Origin: Sandaracinomonas limnophila
GTDB taxonomy: Bacteria > Bacteroidota > Bacteroidia > Cytophagales > Spirosomataceae
Assembly: GCF_004005965.1 (NCBI RefSeq)
Contig: NZ_SACY01000002.1
Span: 1 to 64,000, forward strand
Length of the DNA: 64,000 nt
Direction: 5' to 3'
A program made the position numbers and the translations under genes. The notes beneath the pieces were generated by a model. The model was not told the origin of the DNA and searched no databases. It saw only the letters and a program-made list of their open reading frames with translations. This document shows positions 17,872 to 28,489 of the stretch, one piece after another; within the stretch, counting starts at the first letter, position 1; every line of letters starts with the position of its first letter.

Positions 17872-19458
17872 CTACGGCTTATTAGAATCCACTGGCAACC
17901 TTTGCTCTCTATTCGCAATATCCCAAGCCATATAAAACACTAATCGACCAACTTTTTGGGCTTTTTCGAACTCAATTTTATCCACATCATCTGTCGGTTG
18001 GTGGTAGTCGGCATGGACTCCATTGAAGAAAAAGGCAACAGGAACTCCGTGCTTAGCAAAATTGTAATGGTCTGAACGATAATAGAAACGGTTCACGTCA
18101 TTTGGGTCATTGAATCTATAATCCAAATCTAAACCTGTATGTTTTTTGTTTTGATCTTCCATGATTTGATGCAAATGAGAAGATAATTTATCTGAACCAA
18201 TTACATAAATAAAATCTGGTTTACCCACGTGCTCATCATCATCACGACCTACCATGTCAATATTTAAATCACAAACCGTATTGGCCAAAGGAAATAAAGG
18301 ATGGCGTGAATAATATTCAGATCCCAACAATCCTTTTTCTTCACCAGTAACTGTCATAAACAAAATACTTCTTCTAGGTTTTTTGCCTTCTGCAGCCGCT
18401 TTTCCAAAAGCTTCTGCCAATTCCATTACAGTTACAGTGCCAGAACCATCGTCATTAGCTCCGTTATTTATTTGTCCATCAAATGAAATACCGATGTGAT
18501 CATAATGTGCTGTTACTACTATTACTTCGTCTTTCTTATCGGTTCCTTCTAAAAATCCAACTACGTTATAGGTATCCACTGGCTTTTCTGATCGCTCAAT
18601 TGTTACCTCGATAGAACTTGGATTAAATTTAGATGCTATTGATTTTTTTTCAGTGCCCAATTGAGCTTTGAATGCCAACAAAGTTTTAGCATCTGTTCCT
18701 AATAATTGAGCTGCCATATCGGTTGAAATTACCAAAACTGGAAACTCCGCTGAGGCATCTTTAGTATCTTCCGTAAAGACCATGCGTTCATTGCCAAAAC
18801 GTTGAGCCATCACTTGGCGTTGACGAACAAAATTTCCGAAAGCCACCTCATCGCGATCCGTAATTAATATTAATCCCTTCGCTCCAGCTTCTTTGGCATA
18901 TTTCATTTTTTCCTTCCAACCATCTCCTTTACCAAAGGCTGATGGATCTTTTGTTCCTGAAAGAACATAATTTCCATTGGCATCTTTTGCCTCGCCTTCA
19001 AACGCTAAAAGTAAATTTCCTTTAGCCTTTAAGCCTTTAAAATCTTGAAATCCTTCTTTCTGAATCCCAAAACCAATAAAATTTACTTTGAATTTCGAAT
19101 TGGCTGCAACAGGTGCCAAGGCGTTTGCCATAAAATCTTTTAAATAAGCAAATGTCTTGCCTTTGGATTGCAATTCGACCTTTGTCCATGCGCGATTCAC
19201 CAAATCAACTTTTTGAAAATAACTACCATTGACAGGAGCTAGACCAACTGATTTAAAATGATTCGCAATATATTGGGCTGCTACCCATTGCTCTTTGGAT
19301 CCGGTATTTCTACCTTTTAAGCTATCCGAAGCAATAAAGGTTAAATGTTTTTCTAAATCTTTTGCTTTGATGGTAGCAGCATATTGTACTGCCAGATCTT
19401 GTGCGAACAGTCCGAAACCAGCACAAAACACCAGCAAAAACAAGCTAAATTTCTTCAT
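17872..19458 (-). CDS. M28-family zinc metallopeptidase, exported
   Basis: Secreted aminopeptidase-type enzyme. The 528-residue precursor begins with a signal peptide ([17 protein letters not shown]). A protease-associated (PA) domain lies at about 110-270, then the M28 domain: [12 protein letters not shown] provides the first zinc His, [18 protein letters not shown] the bridging Asp, [17 protein letters not shown] the catalytic Glu pair, [10 protein letters not shown] the next Asp and [12 protein letters not shown] the last His. It is convergent with the glycogen synthase gene and divergent from gcvP. Confidence 0.94.
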   Translation of the reverse strand: MKKFSLFLLVFCAGFGLFAQDLAVQYAATIKAKDLEKHLTFIASDSLKGRNTGSKEQWVAAQYIANHFKSVGLAPVNGSYFQKVDLVNRAWTKVELQSKGKTFAYLKDFMANALAPVAANSKFKVNFIGFGIQKEGFQDFKGLKAKGNLLLAFEGEAKDANGNYVLSGTKDPSAFGKGDGWKEKMKYAKEAGAKGLILITDRDEVAFGNFVRQRQVMAQRFGNERMVFTEDTKDASAEFPVLVISTDMAAQLLGTDAKTLLAFKAQLGTEKKSIASKFNPSSIEVTIERSEKPVDTYNVVGFLEGTDKKDEVIVVTAHYDHIGISFDGQINNGANDDGSGTVTVMELAEAFGKAAAEGKKPRRSILFMTVTGEEKGLLGSEYYSRHPLFPLANTVCDLNIDMVGRDDDEHVGKPDFIYVIGSDKLSSHLHQIMEDQNKKHTGLDLDYRFNDPNDVNRFYYRSDHYNFAKHGVPVAFFFNGVHADYHQPTDDVDKIEFEKAQKVGRLVFYMAWDIANREQRLPVDSNKP

Positions 19459-19535
19459 TTTTAGAGATAATTATTTGTTGATTAAAATATTAAAAAACGA
19501 AGATAACAATTCCGTGATAAATCACATAAAATGCG

Positions 19536-19543
19536 TAAATTTG
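19536..19543 (+). promoter_or_regulatory. Candidate -7 element for gcvP
   Basis: TAAATTTG matches the Bacteroidota TAnnTTTG consensus exactly, 34 bp before the gcvP ATG. A clear TTG at -33 is not seen (ttccgtg lies there). No glycine riboswitch is visible upstream. Confidence 0.4.
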
Positions 19544-19576
19544 TCGCTTGAATTTCACCTACATTTTTCATCAATT

Positions 19577-22453
19577 ATGATTTCTAATTTTAAGTATCGC
19601 GAGGATTTTTCATTACGTCACAATAATTCAAATCCAGATGATATTAAAAAGATGCTTTCAGTCATTGGAGTAGATAGCATCGATACGTTAATTCAACAAA
19701 CTGTTCCTGAAAAAATTCGTTTGAAGCGTCCACTTCAATTACCTGAAGCGCAAACTGAATTTGAATTTCTACAAGATTTCAAACAGATTGCACAACAAAA
19801 TATTGTTGCCAAAAGTCACATTGGTTTAGGCTATTATAACACAATTGTACCTTCAGTAATTTTAAGAAATATTTTAGAAAATCCATCTTGGTACACTGCT
19901 TACACTCCTTACCAGGCTGAAATCGCACAAGGAAGATTAGAAATGTTGTTGAATTTCCAAACAATGATCATTGATCTTACGGGTATGGAAATTGCAAATG
20001 CATCTTTGTTAGACGAAGGAACTTCTGCGGCAGAGGCGATGAATATGTTGTATCACCAACGCCCATCTTCCAAAGAAAATGCAAAAACCTTGTTTGTTTC
20101 TGAATTATGTTTACCGCAAACTATTGATGTATTAAAGACTCGCGCTGAGCCTATCGGCATTCAGATCGAAATTGGGAATCATGAAAAAGTTGAATTGAAT
20201 AATGAAAAATATTTTGCTGTTTTAGTTCAATATCCAGCAGCAAATGGTGAAGTATTTGATTACCAAGATTTAGTTGGAAAAGCCAAAGAAAAAGAAATTG
20301 CCACAATTGTTGCCGCTGATTTATTAGCTTTAACCTTATTAACTCCTCCGGGTGAATGGGGAGCCGATGTGGTAATTGGTACCTCACAACGCTTAGGAGT
20401 TCCGATGGGCTTCGGTGGTCCGCATGCTGCTTATTTTGCAACTTTAGATAAATACAAGCGTTTTTTACCTGGCAGAATCATTGGTGTATCAGTAGATTCC
20501 GAAGGTAATCGTGCACTTAGAATGGCCCTTCAAACACGTGAACAACATATTCGTAGAGAAAAAGCTACCTCTAATATTTGTACTGCTCAGGTTTTATTAT
20601 CGATCATGGCAGCCGCCTATGCTGTGTACCATGGTCCTCAAGGATTAAAAAATATATCTGGAAAAGTATTTGGCTTAACCACTTTACTTGCTGCAGGGTT
20701 AAATAAACTTGGATTTATAACAGAAAATAAATCCTATTTTGACACCTTAACTGTTCAAACTGGAGATTTAACAGCAGAAATTAGGGAAATTGCCGAAGAG
20801 AAAAATCGCAATTTTCTCTACTATAAAAAAGACAGCTCAAAATTATCCATTTCTTTAGATGAGACTACTTCTGAAGAGGATGTAACAGATATTTTAGCAA
20901 TCTTCCAACGTGTTTTAGGCAAAGGAATAATTGGTGAAGAATTGGAACTTAAAAATCCATTAGCTCCTAATCAAATTAGAACTTCTGATTTTTTAACTCA
21001 TCCAGTTTTCAATTCATACCACTCAGAACATGGTATGTTGCGTTATTTAAAATCTTTGGAAAACAAGGACCTTTCCATGGTGCATTCTATGATTTCTTTG
21101 GGATCTTGTACCATGAAATTAAATGCAACCTCAGAAATGATACCCGTAACTTGGCCTGAATTGGGAAACATTCATCCATTTGCGCCTGCTTATCAAACCA
21201 AAGGTTATCAACATTTAATCATTCAATTGAGTAGATGGTTGTGTGAAATTACAGGCTTTGCAGCCATGTCAATGCAACCTAATTCCGGTGCACAAGGCGA
21301 ATATGCGGGACTAATGGTCATTCGTGCCTATCACGAATCTAGAGGAGATGCCCATAGAAACATTGCCTTAATTCCATCATCTGCACACGGAACAAATCCT
21401 GCCTCGGCAGTAATGGCTGGAATGAAAGTGGTAGTAACTGCTTGTGATGAAAATGGTAATATCGATGTAGCAGATTTACGCGCAAAAGCCGAGGAACATA
21501 AAGATAATCTTTCTTGTTTAATGGTTACTTATCCAAGTACCCACGGAGTATTTGAAGAGACCATCATTGAAATTTGCCAAATGATTCATGAATTTGGTGG
21601 ACAAGTGTACATGGACGGTGCTAATATGAATGCACAAGTTGGGCTTACTTCCCCAGCAACCATTGGAGCGGACGTTTGCCATTTGAACCTACATAAAACT
21701 TTCTGTATTCCTCACGGTGGAGGTGGTCCTGGAATGGGTCCAATTGGGGTAGCTCCGCAATTAGTTCCGTTCTTACCAGGACACGTAATGACTGATTCAG
21801 TTGATGCAGAAAAACATGGTGCAGTTTCTGCTGGTCCTGTAGGTTCAGCAAATATTCTGGCTATCTCCTATGCCTATATTGCCATGATGGGAGCAGATGG
21901 ATTAACCCAAGCAACAAAAACTGCTATATTAAACGCCAATTATATCAAATCAAGACTTGAAAAAGAATTTTCAATTCTATATACTGGATCTAAAGGACGT
22001 TGTGCTCACGAAATGATTGTAGATTGTCGACCTTTCAAACAATCTGCTGGTGTTGAAGCCGAAGATATCGCAAAACGCTTAATGGACTATGGTTTCCATG
22101 CACCTACCCTATCCTTCCCTGTGGCTGGCACCTTGATGATTGAACCAACAGAATCTGAAAATTTAGACGAATTGAATCGATTCATTGATGCCTTATTAAG
22201 CATCCGTGAGGAAATAAAAGAGATTGAGAATGGTTCTGCCGACAAAGCAAATAATGTTTTAAAAAATGCTCCGCATACTCAATCGGTTGTTATTTCTGGT
22301 GAATGGACTCGTCCATATTCGCGCGAAAAAGCTGTTTTTCCATTGGAATATATAAAAGCCAATAAATTCTGGCCTAGCGTTTCAAGAATCAACTCTGCCC
22401 ACGGAGATAGAAATCTTGTATGTGCTTGCGAGCCAACAAGTTCTTATGCATAA
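19577..22453 (+). CDS. gcvP: Glycine dehydrogenase (decarboxylating), P protein
   Basis: PLP-dependent P protein of the glycine cleavage system, which with GcvH, GcvT and lipoamide dehydrogenase feeds one-carbon units into folate. The 958-residue fused form joins both halves (GcvPA-like about 1-440, GcvPB-like about 470-958). The start is [16 protein letters not shown]; a longer open frame reaches into the neighbouring promoter. [18 protein letters not shown] marks the N-terminal half, and [18 protein letters not shown] near residue 700 holds the PLP lysine. The other system genes are not in the window. Confidence 0.97.
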   Translation: MISNFKYREDFSLRHNNSNPDDIKKMLSVIGVDSIDTLIQQTVPEKIRLKRPLQLPEAQTEFEFLQDFKQIAQQNIVAKSHIGLGYYNTIVPSVILRNILENPSWYTAYTPYQAEIAQGRLEMLLNFQTMIIDLTGMEIANASLLDEGTSAAEAMNMLYHQRPSSKENAKTLFVSELCLPQTIDVLKTRAEPIGIQIEIGNHEKVELNNEKYFAVLVQYPAANGEVFDYQDLVGKAKEKEIATIVAADLLALTLLTPPGEWGADVVIGTSQRLGVPMGFGGPHAAYFATLDKYKRFLPGRIIGVSVDSEGNRALRMALQTREQHIRREKATSNICTAQVLLSIMAAAYAVYHGPQGLKNISGKVFGLTTLLAAGLNKLGFITENKSYFDTLTVQTGDLTAEIREIAEEKNRNFLYYKKDSSKLSISLDETTSEEDVTDILAIFQRVLGKGIIGEELELKNPLAPNQIRTSDFLTHPVFNSYHSEHGMLRYLKSLENKDLSMVHSMISLGSCTMKLNATSEMIPVTWPELGNIHPFAPAYQTKGYQHLIIQLSRWLCEITGFAAMSMQPNSGAQGEYAGLMVIRAYHESRGDAHRNIALIPSSAHGTNPASAVMAGMKVVVTACDENGNIDVADLRAKAEEHKDNLSCLMVTYPSTHGVFEETIIEICQMIHEFGGQVYMDGANMNAQVGLTSPATIGADVCHLNLHKTFCIPHGGGGPGMGPIGVAPQLVPFLPGHVMTDSVDAEKHGAVSAGPVGSANILAISYAYIAMMGADGLTQATKTAILNANYIKSRLEKEFSILYTGSKGRCAHEMIVDCRPFKQSAGVEAEDIAKRLMDYGFHAPTLSFPVAGTLMIEPTESENLDELNRFIDALLSIREEIKEIENGSADKANNVLKNAPHTQSVVISGEWTRPYSREKAVFPLEYIKANKFWPSVSRINSAHGDRNLVCACEPTSSYA

Positions 22454-22458
22454 ATTTT

Positions 22459-22480
22459 TTCTCCCCCAGCCGGGGGAGAA
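22459..22480. terminator. Palindrome after gcvP, possible terminator
   Basis: ttctccccc-ag-ccgggggagaa forms a strong hairpin 5 bp after the gcvP stop; flanking T and A runs extend the stem. A proper T-tract after the stem is missing on the plus strand, so it is either a weak terminator or a REP-like palindrome. Confidence 0.55.
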
Positions 22481-22558
22481 AAATAAAATAGTATGCTTGC
22501 ATAACATTTCATAATTTTTGGTAAATTAGGTTCTCAATAAAACCTAAACTACCTACCA

Positions 22559-24958
22559 ATGAATCGTTCCATCAAAAAAGTAGCTATACTAGGCTCTGGA
22601 ATAATGGGTTCAAGAATTGCATGCCACTTTGCTAATATCGGTGTGCAAGTACTTTTATTAGATATCGCTCCCAAAGAATTAACTGCTGAGGAATCTGCCA
22701 AAGGTTTATCCCTTGAAAAAGTTAAAAATAGAATCGTTAACAATGCCTTTCAACAGACCTTAAAAGCAAAACCTGCTTCATTATATTTGGATTCATTTGC
22801 AAATCAAATTACACTCGGTAATTTTGACGATAATTTGAAAGACATTACTACTGCAGATTGGATCATTGAAGTAGTTGTTGAAAACCTGGAAATCAAAAAA
22901 ACGATCTATGAAAAAGTTGAACAATTCCGGAAGCCAGGTACACTCATAAGTTCCAATACTTCTGGAATTCCTATTCATTTAATGACGGAAGGTCGCACAG
23001 AAGATTTCAAAAAACATTTTTGTGGGACACACTTTTTCAATCCCCCAAGGTATTTGAAATTATTAGAAATTATTCCTACAGATCATACTGACCCTCAGAT
23101 CATTGATTTTATTCAAAAATATGGAACCAATGAATTAGGAAAAACTACTGTTATATGTAAAGATTCCCCAGCTTTTATCGCCAACAGAATTGGCGTTTAT
23201 TCCATGATGCAAACCATGAAAGTGGTGGAAGAATTAGGATTAAGCGTTGAACAAGTTGACAAATTAACCTCAAAAGTTGTTGGTAGACCAAAATCAGGTA
23301 CTTTCCGACTTTCAGACGTGGTTGGCCTCGACACTACTGTCCATGTAGCAAATAATTTATACAAAGCTCTTTCAACAGACGAAAGTCGCGAAATTTTCCA
23401 ATTACCATCGATGCTTCAAAAATTGATGGAAAATAATTGGTTAGGCGATAAAACTGGACAAGGGTTTTATAAGAAAGTAAAAAATGAAAAAGGCAAAAGT
23501 GAAATTTTAGCACTTGACCTAAAATCATTTGAATATAAACCAACACAAAAAGTTTCCTTTGAGACTTTAGAAAGAACCAAAGCCATAGATTCTTTGCCTA
23601 AAAGATTTGGATATCTGCTGGAAGGCAAAGATTTAGCTGGAGAATTTTATCGAAAAACCTTCCTAGATGGTTTCCGATATGCTTCATTCAGAATTCCCGA
23701 AATAGCCAATGAATTGTACAAGATTGACCAAGCCATTTGTGCAGGATTTGGATGGGAAATGGGCATTTTTGAAACTTGGGATGCCATTGGTGTAGCCAAA
23801 GGGGTTGAGCTGATGGAAGCAAATGGACTTTCCCCTGCCCCTTGGATAAAGGAAATGCTAGCTTCAGGAAATGAAAGTTTTTACAAAAGTCAAAATGGAA
23901 GTTTATTATTCTACGACCAGAAAACTAAAACCTATCAAGAAATTCCTGGCTCTAAATCCACTATTTCTCTAAATATTTTGAAGCCAGAAAAAGTCGTTTT
24001 CCAAAACGATGATGCAAGCATTATAGACATTGGAGATGAGGTAATATGCCTTGAATTTCATTCCAAAATGAATACCATGGGACAAGGGGTTTTGGAGGGA
24101 TTACAAAAGGCTATTGATTTAGCCGAAAAAAATTACAGAGGTTTGGTTGTTGGAAATGAAGGAATAGAAGCCTTTTCAGCTGGAGCAAACTTAGGCATGT
24201 TGTTCATGTTTGCAGCCAATCAAGAATTTGACGAGGTCAATCATATGATTGCCTTGTTTCAGCAATCCATGATGCGTGTGAGGTATTCATCCATTCCTGT
24301 TGTGATTGCTCCTCACACTCTTGCACTTGGAGGTGGAACCGAAATTTGTTTGCACTCCGACAAATTAGTGGCACATGCAGAATTATACATGGGTTTAGTG
24401 GAAGTTGGAGTTGGCTTAATTCCTGCAGGTGGAGGAACAAAAGAAATGGCCTTACGAATGGGCGATGCCCGCCAAAAAGGTGACATCGAATTGAATCGTT
24501 TACAAAATGCCTTCATGAATATTGCAACTGCTAAAGTTAGTACTTCTGCTCATGAGGCGAAAGAAATGCAGTATTTACGAAGTTTCGACAGAATTGTATT
24601 GAATAGAAGTCAACTGATCACCGAAGCAAAAAATGAAGTATTAGGCCTTGCCAATGCAGGTTATGTTCAAAAACAACCAAGAAATGACGTTTGGGTGGAA
24701 GGAAAACAAGGATTGGCCCTTTTCAAAGCAGGTATTCATGGCATGAGGAAAGGCAACTATATTTCCGATCACGATGCAAAAATTGCAAATAAATTAGCCT
24801 TTGCTATTTGTGGAGGCGATTTAGATGCCCCTCAGTTTGTGAGTGAGCAGTACTTATTGGATTTGGAAAGAGAAGCCTTCTTATCCTTATCCGGAGAACC
24901 AAAAACATTAGAAAGAATTTCCAGTTTATTGGGTGGAGGAAAACCACTTAGAAATTAA
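22559..24958 (+). CDS. 3-hydroxyacyl-CoA dehydrogenase / enoyl-CoA hydratase (FadN/FadB type)
   Basis: Bifunctional beta-oxidation enzyme. The 799-residue product has the order of Bacillus FadN: NAD-binding dehydrogenase first (VAILGSGIMGSRIACHFANIG at residues 8-28, and CGTHFFNPPRYLKLLEIIPT with the catalytic His), C-terminal dehydrogenase domain at about 200-300 (CKDSPAFIANRIGVYSM), and the enoyl-CoA hydratase (crotonase) domain at about 480-680 (AFSAGANLGM, IAPHTLALGGGTEICLH). It is 7 bp before the thiolase gene with which it forms a classic fadN-fadA pair. Confidence 0.94.
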   Translation: MNRSIKKVAILGSGIMGSRIACHFANIGVQVLLLDIAPKELTAEESAKGLSLEKVKNRIVNNAFQQTLKAKPASLYLDSFANQITLGNFDDNLKDITTADWIIEVVVENLEIKKTIYEKVEQFRKPGTLISSNTSGIPIHLMTEGRTEDFKKHFCGTHFFNPPRYLKLLEIIPTDHTDPQIIDFIQKYGTNELGKTTVICKDSPAFIANRIGVYSMMQTMKVVEELGLSVEQVDKLTSKVVGRPKSGTFRLSDVVGLDTTVHVANNLYKALSTDESREIFQLPSMLQKLMENNWLGDKTGQGFYKKVKNEKGKSEILALDLKSFEYKPTQKVSFETLERTKAIDSLPKRFGYLLEGKDLAGEFYRKTFLDGFRYASFRIPEIANELYKIDQAICAGFGWEMGIFETWDAIGVAKGVELMEANGLSPAPWIKEMLASGNESFYKSQNGSLLFYDQKTKTYQEIPGSKSTISLNILKPEKVVFQNDDASIIDIGDEVICLEFHSKMNTMGQGVLEGLQKAIDLAEKNYRGLVVGNEGIEAFSAGANLGMLFMFAANQEFDEVNHMIALFQQSMMRVRYSSIPVVIAPHTLALGGGTEICLHSDKLVAHAELYMGLVEVGVGLIPAGGGTKEMALRMGDARQKGDIELNRLQNAFMNIATAKVSTSAHEAKEMQYLRSFDRIVLNRSQLITEAKNEVLGLANAGYVQKQPRNDVWVEGKQGLALFKAGIHGMRKGNYISDHDAKIANKLAFAICGGDLDAPQFVSEQYLLDLEREAFLSLSGEPKTLERISSLLGGGKPLRN

Positions 24959-24965
24959 TAAGCTT

Positions 24966-26141
24966 ATGAATGCATATATCATAGCCGGTTACCGCACAGC
25001 AGTTGCCAAAGCCGGAAAAGGAGGGTTTAGAACCATGCGACCTGACACCTTGGCCGCAGAGGTTATCAAACATTTAGTTGCCCAAATTCCAAGCCTTGAT
25101 CCAGCACGAGTGGAGGATCTAATTGTTGGAAATGCCATACCAGAAGCTGAACAAGGCATGCAGATGGGTAGATATATATCTTTGATGTCGCTACCTGTAA
25201 ATGTCCCCGGATTCGTCATCAATCGGTATTGTGGCTCGGGATTAGAGGCCATTGCTTTGGCATCCGCAAAAATATCTTCAGGTTTGGCTGATTGTATCAT
25301 TGCCGGTGGTACAGAATCAATGTCCATGGTGCCCATGATGGGACATAAAACCGTTTTAAATTATGATTTGGCAAACAATACCCCAGACTATTATATTGGA
25401 ATGGGTTTAACTGCTGAGGAGGTTTCCAAGATTTACCAGGTTACTCGAGAAGATCAAGATGCTTTTGCCTTTAATTCTCACCAAAAGGCCATCGCAGCCC
25501 AAAAAGCAGGGAAATTTGATGGGGAAATTGTTCCTATCAAGGTTTCAGAAAACTATTTTGATCAAAATACTGGCAAAAAAGCTACCAGAGAATGGATTGT
25601 AACAAAAGATGAAGGTCCTAGAGCCGATACATCTTTGGAAGCCCTTGCTAAATTAAAACCAGCCTTTGCAATGAATGGTTGTGTAACTGCAGGTAATTCA
25701 TCCCAAACTTCCGACGGTGCAGCCTTCGTAATGGTGGTTTCTGAAAGATTATTGAAAGAGTTAAATATAGAGCCAATTGCCCGCATGGCCAGCTATTCAA
25801 CTTATGGAGTAGAACCAAACATTATGGGTATTGGGCCAGTAGAAGCAGTTCCAAGAGCCTTATCAAAAGCGGGACTTCAATTGAAAGACATTGAACAAAT
25901 TGAACTTAACGAAGCATTTGCCGCTCAAGCCTTGGCTGTCATAAAAACCCTAAATATTAATCCTGAAATCGTAAATGTAAACGGGGGAGCAATTGCTCTC
26001 GGTCACCCACTGGGTTGTTCTGGGGCAAAACTTTCGATTCAATTAATCAATGAGATGTCGAGAAGAAACCAAAAATATGGCATAGTTACAGCCTGCGTTG
26101 GTGGAGGACAAGGGGTAGCGGGGGTGTTTGAAAAATTATAA
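24966..26141 (+). CDS. Acetyl-CoA acyltransferase (3-ketoacyl-CoA thiolase)
   Basis: Thiolytic cleavage of 3-ketoacyl-CoA, the last beta-oxidation step. The 391-residue product starts at MNAYIIAGYRTAVAKAGKG; the open frame begins 11 codons earlier within the preceding gene. Catalytic motifs are complete: NRYCGSGLEAIALA (nucleophilic Cys near residue 90), NEAFAAQALAV, GGAIALGHPLGCSGAKL (His) and CVGGGQGVAGVFE (second Cys). It is the second gene of the two-gene operon. Confidence 0.96.
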   Translation: MNAYIIAGYRTAVAKAGKGGFRTMRPDTLAAEVIKHLVAQIPSLDPARVEDLIVGNAIPEAEQGMQMGRYISLMSLPVNVPGFVINRYCGSGLEAIALASAKISSGLADCIIAGGTESMSMVPMMGHKTVLNYDLANNTPDYYIGMGLTAEEVSKIYQVTREDQDAFAFNSHQKAIAAQKAGKFDGEIVPIKVSENYFDQNTGKKATREWIVTKDEGPRADTSLEALAKLKPAFAMNGCVTAGNSSQTSDGAAFVMVVSERLLKELNIEPIARMASYSTYGVEPNIMGIGPVEAVPRALSKAGLQLKDIEQIELNEAFAAQALAVIKTLNINPEIVNVNGGAIALGHPLGCSGAKLSIQLINEMSRRNQKYGIVTACVGGGQGVAGVFEKL

Positions 26142-26240
26142 TTGTTAATTGTTAATTGTTAATTGGTTAATTAAATAAAGACCTAAGGACTTTACTTTCA
26201 TAGCTCGGGGTGGCAACCCGGGGAATTGTAATTGGTTTAC
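26142..26240. repeat. ttgttaa array plus REP-like palindromes
   Basis: Three to four ttgttaa units (26142-26170) are followed by a weak palindrome aagacctaaggactt (26176-26191) and a GC-rich one, ctcggggtggcaacccgggg (26203-26222), then gaattgtaattgg. The order palindrome / palindrome / gtaattg resembles the parts of the 68-bp unit at 36.8 kb. Confidence 0.7.
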
Positions 26241-26256
26241 ATCACCTATTTATGTA

Positions 26257-26838
26257 ATGCAAAAATCCGAAATTCGACAACTATTTCTTGCCAAACGAGA
26301 GGCCTTAAGCGAGGAAGAATGGAACAATTTGAACAACAAATTGGCATTAAATATTATTCAATATATTCAAACTTTACCATCAAATTTAAACGTCGGTTCT
26401 TTTTTACCGATGGAGCATAAAAAAGAGATTTCAACCCATTTGTTCCATTCACAATTAGAAGGATTTCCATTTTTACATTCATTATGCTTTCCAAGAGTAG
26501 CGGAAAACAATCAAATGACTTTTTATAAAATTTCTTCTGAAAATGATTTAGAACTTTCCCAATGGAAAATTCCAGAACCCAAGGCAATTGAAAAACATTT
26601 ATTGAGTCCTGAATCCCTACACCTACTTTTTATACCACTTTTGGCTTTCGATATAAATGGCCAACGCGTTGGATATGGTAAGGGTTTTTATGATCGATAT
26701 TTAGAAAAGTGTAATTCAAATTTAATAAAGGTAGGATTAAGCTTATTTAGTGAACCAGTTGAAATTGATGATTTACATGCAAATGATATACCTTTAGATG
26801 TTATCATAACTCCTTATAAGGTAATAGGTAATAGATAA
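26257..26838 (+). CDS. 5-formyltetrahydrofolate cyclo-ligase
   Basis: Converts 5-formyl-THF to 5,10-methenyl-THF using ATP. The 193-residue product has the family's MgATP/folate motif VGYGKGFYDRYLEKC near residues 145-160, with FIPLLAFDINGQR before it and QIRQLFLAKREALSEEEW-type sequence at the start. The last residues VIGNR and the stop are read from a ggtaatag-type repeat, so the natural C-terminus has been replaced or extended by repeat codons. Confidence 0.93.
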   Translation: MQKSEIRQLFLAKREALSEEEWNNLNNKLALNIIQYIQTLPSNLNVGSFLPMEHKKEISTHLFHSQLEGFPFLHSLCFPRVAENNQMTFYKISSENDLELSQWKIPEPKAIEKHLLSPESLHLLFIPLLAFDINGQRVGYGKGFYDRYLEKCNSNLIKVGLSLFSEPVEIDDLHANDIPLDVIITPYKVIGNR

Positions 26839-26905
26839 AAGGTAAAAGAATGTTGATTTAAATTTTCTCTTACATCTTACATCCAACATCTTACATCTTA
26901 CATCT
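26820..26905. repeat. ggtaata-type and catctta-type array after the cyclo-ligase gene
   Basis: The stop of the cyclo-ligase gene lies in ggtaataggtaatagataaaaggtaaaag (26820-26849). A second group, tcttacatcttacatccaacatcttacatct (26868-26905), follows and is partly complementary (ggtaa versus ttacc-like), ending in a T-tract that could help termination. Confidence 0.75.
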
Positions 26906-26943
26906 TTTTTTATTATTTTTACACTCTTAAACCCTTTGGCATT

Positions 26944-27447
26944 GTGAAATTCAAGCATTTAGTCTTTTTTTTCGGCGTTGTTTTTGGGCAGCAAATTTTA
27001 GGTCAAAGTATTCAAAATTCTGCCTTAGAACCGATTGAAACCAGACTAAATTGGTGGGGTCAAAAATTTATTTACAAAAATCAAATTATAGACCAACCGC
27101 TTGCTTTACAAATTCCACTTTTGGAGGCCAAGGACCCAGAAGTTTCATATGAATTCCTGAAATTTAAAAGTCAGAGGAAGACTATGAGAATAATTTCAGG
27201 ATTGACGACGGCTTTTGCTTTATATTCAGTTTTTGAGAGCAGCCGGGTGTCAGATGGGTTTTACTGGTCGGTAGCCGGTACAGCAGCATTGGGCAATGTG
27301 ATATTGGCCTCTGTGAGTATGAAACACCTAAATAAGGCTTTAAAGAAGTATAATAGTTTAGTACCTAGTAAAATAAGTTTTCAAGTTTCAGGTGGTAGGT
27401 CTCAGAATGGGATAAATCCACAACTTGGAATAAATTATCAATTTTAA
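26944..27447 (+). CDS. Exported protein of unknown function with a GTG start
   Basis: The 167-residue product has a signal peptide (KHLVFFFGVVFGQQILG), a middle with two hydrophobic segments (about 82-100 and 108-125, GLTTAFALYSVFES and AGTAALGNVILASV), and an end SPQLGINYQF-like strand (actual NPQLGINYQF) that looks like an outer-membrane C-terminal strand. I do not recognise a family. It starts at GTG 26944 and lies 10 bp before asd. Confidence 0.65.
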   Translation: MKFKHLVFFFGVVFGQQILGQSIQNSALEPIETRLNWWGQKFIYKNQIIDQPLALQIPLLEAKDPEVSYEFLKFKSQRKTMRIISGLTTAFALYSVFESSRVSDGFYWSVAGTAALGNVILASVSMKHLNKALKKYNSLVPSKISFQVSGGRSQNGINPQLGINYQF

Positions 27448-27457
27448 AACAAAAAAA

Positions 27458-28450
27458 ATGAAAGTTGCAGTTGTAGGCGCCACAGGTTTGGTAGGCGGCG
27501 AAATCTTGAAAGTTTTGGCGGAAAGAAATTTCCCAGTTACAGAATTAATTCCAGTAGCGTCTGAACGCTCAATTGGTAAAAAGGTAAGCTTCAAGGGTAA
27601 AGACTATGAAGTAGTTGGATATGATACTGCAATTGCGATGAAACCAAACGTTGCTATTTTCTCCGCTGGTGGAGGAACATCCTTGGCTATTGCTCCAAAA
27701 TTCGCAGAAGCGGGAATTACAGTGGTTGATAATTCATCTGCTTGGAGAATGGACCCAACTAAAAAATTAGTAGTTCCTGAAATCAATGCAAGTACTTTAA
27801 CTCCAGCAGATAAAATCATTGCAAATCCGAACTGCTCAACTATTCAAATGGTAGTTGTTTTGAATCCTTTGCACAAAAAATATAAAATTAAGCGTGTAGT
27901 AGTTTCTACCTACCAATCGGTAACTGGTACTGGTAAAGCAGCAGTTGATCAATTATTTGATGAAAGAGCAGGCAAAGAAGATTATGCAAAAGTGTATCCG
28001 CATAAAATCGACTTGAACGTATTACCTCACATCGATGTATTTTTAGATAATGGTTATACGAAAGAGGAGATGAAAATGATTTTGGAAACCAAGAAAATCA
28101 TGATGGACGACAACATTGCTGTAACTGCAACAACAGTTCGAATCCCTACCATCGGTGGACACTCAGAAGCGGTGAATATTGAATTTGAAAACGAATTTGA
28201 TTTAGCTGAAGTTCGTGCAATGTTAGAGGCTGAGGAAGGCGTAATCGTTCAAGATGATCCAAAGAATTTTGTTTACCCAATGCCAATTACAGCACACGGT
28301 AAGGATGAAGTTTTTGTAGGTCGTATCCGTAGAGATGAAACACAGCCAAAAACCTTAAACCTATGGATTGTAGCAGATAACTTGCGAAAAGGAGCAGCCA
28401 CAAATGCAGTTCAAATTGCTGAATATTTGGCCAAAAATAATTTGATTTAA
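27458..28450 (+). CDS. asd: Aspartate-semialdehyde dehydrogenase
   Basis: Second step of the aspartate pathway to lysine/diaminopimelate, threonine and methionine. The 330-residue product has the NADP loop GATGLVGGEILKVL at residues 6-19, the active-site Cys in IANPNCSTIQMVV near residue 126, VSTYQSVTGTGKAA, and the catalytic His in IPTIGGHSEAVNIEF. Followed by a terminator. Confidence 0.97.
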   Translation: MKVAVVGATGLVGGEILKVLAERNFPVTELIPVASERSIGKKVSFKGKDYEVVGYDTAIAMKPNVAIFSAGGGTSLAIAPKFAEAGITVVDNSSAWRMDPTKKLVVPEINASTLTPADKIIANPNCSTIQMVVVLNPLHKKYKIKRVVVSTYQSVTGTGKAAVDQLFDERAGKEDYAKVYPHKIDLNVLPHIDVFLDNGYTKEEMKMILETKKIMMDDNIAVTATTVRIPTIGGHSEAVNIEFENEFDLAEVRAMLEAEEGVIVQDDPKNFVYPMPITAHGKDEVFVGRIRRDETQPKTLNLWIVADNLRKGAATNAVQIAEYLAKNNLI

Positions 28451-28460
28451 TAAATATGTT

Positions 28461-28487
28461 AGGCCGGTTCATCCGGCCTTCTTTTTG
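28461..28487 (+). terminator. Intrinsic terminator after asd
   Basis: aggccgg-ttcat-ccggcctt is a seven-pair stem followed by ctttttg. It lies 10 bp after the asd stop and just before the pdxJ ATG, so pdxJ needs read-through or a promoter overlapping the hairpin. Confidence 0.8.
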
Positions 28488-28489
28488 AT

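Noticed and set aside
19459-19576. Glycine riboswitch before gcvP
   Set aside because: The 118-bp gap shows none of the conserved glycine-aptamer sequence; only a -7 element is visible.
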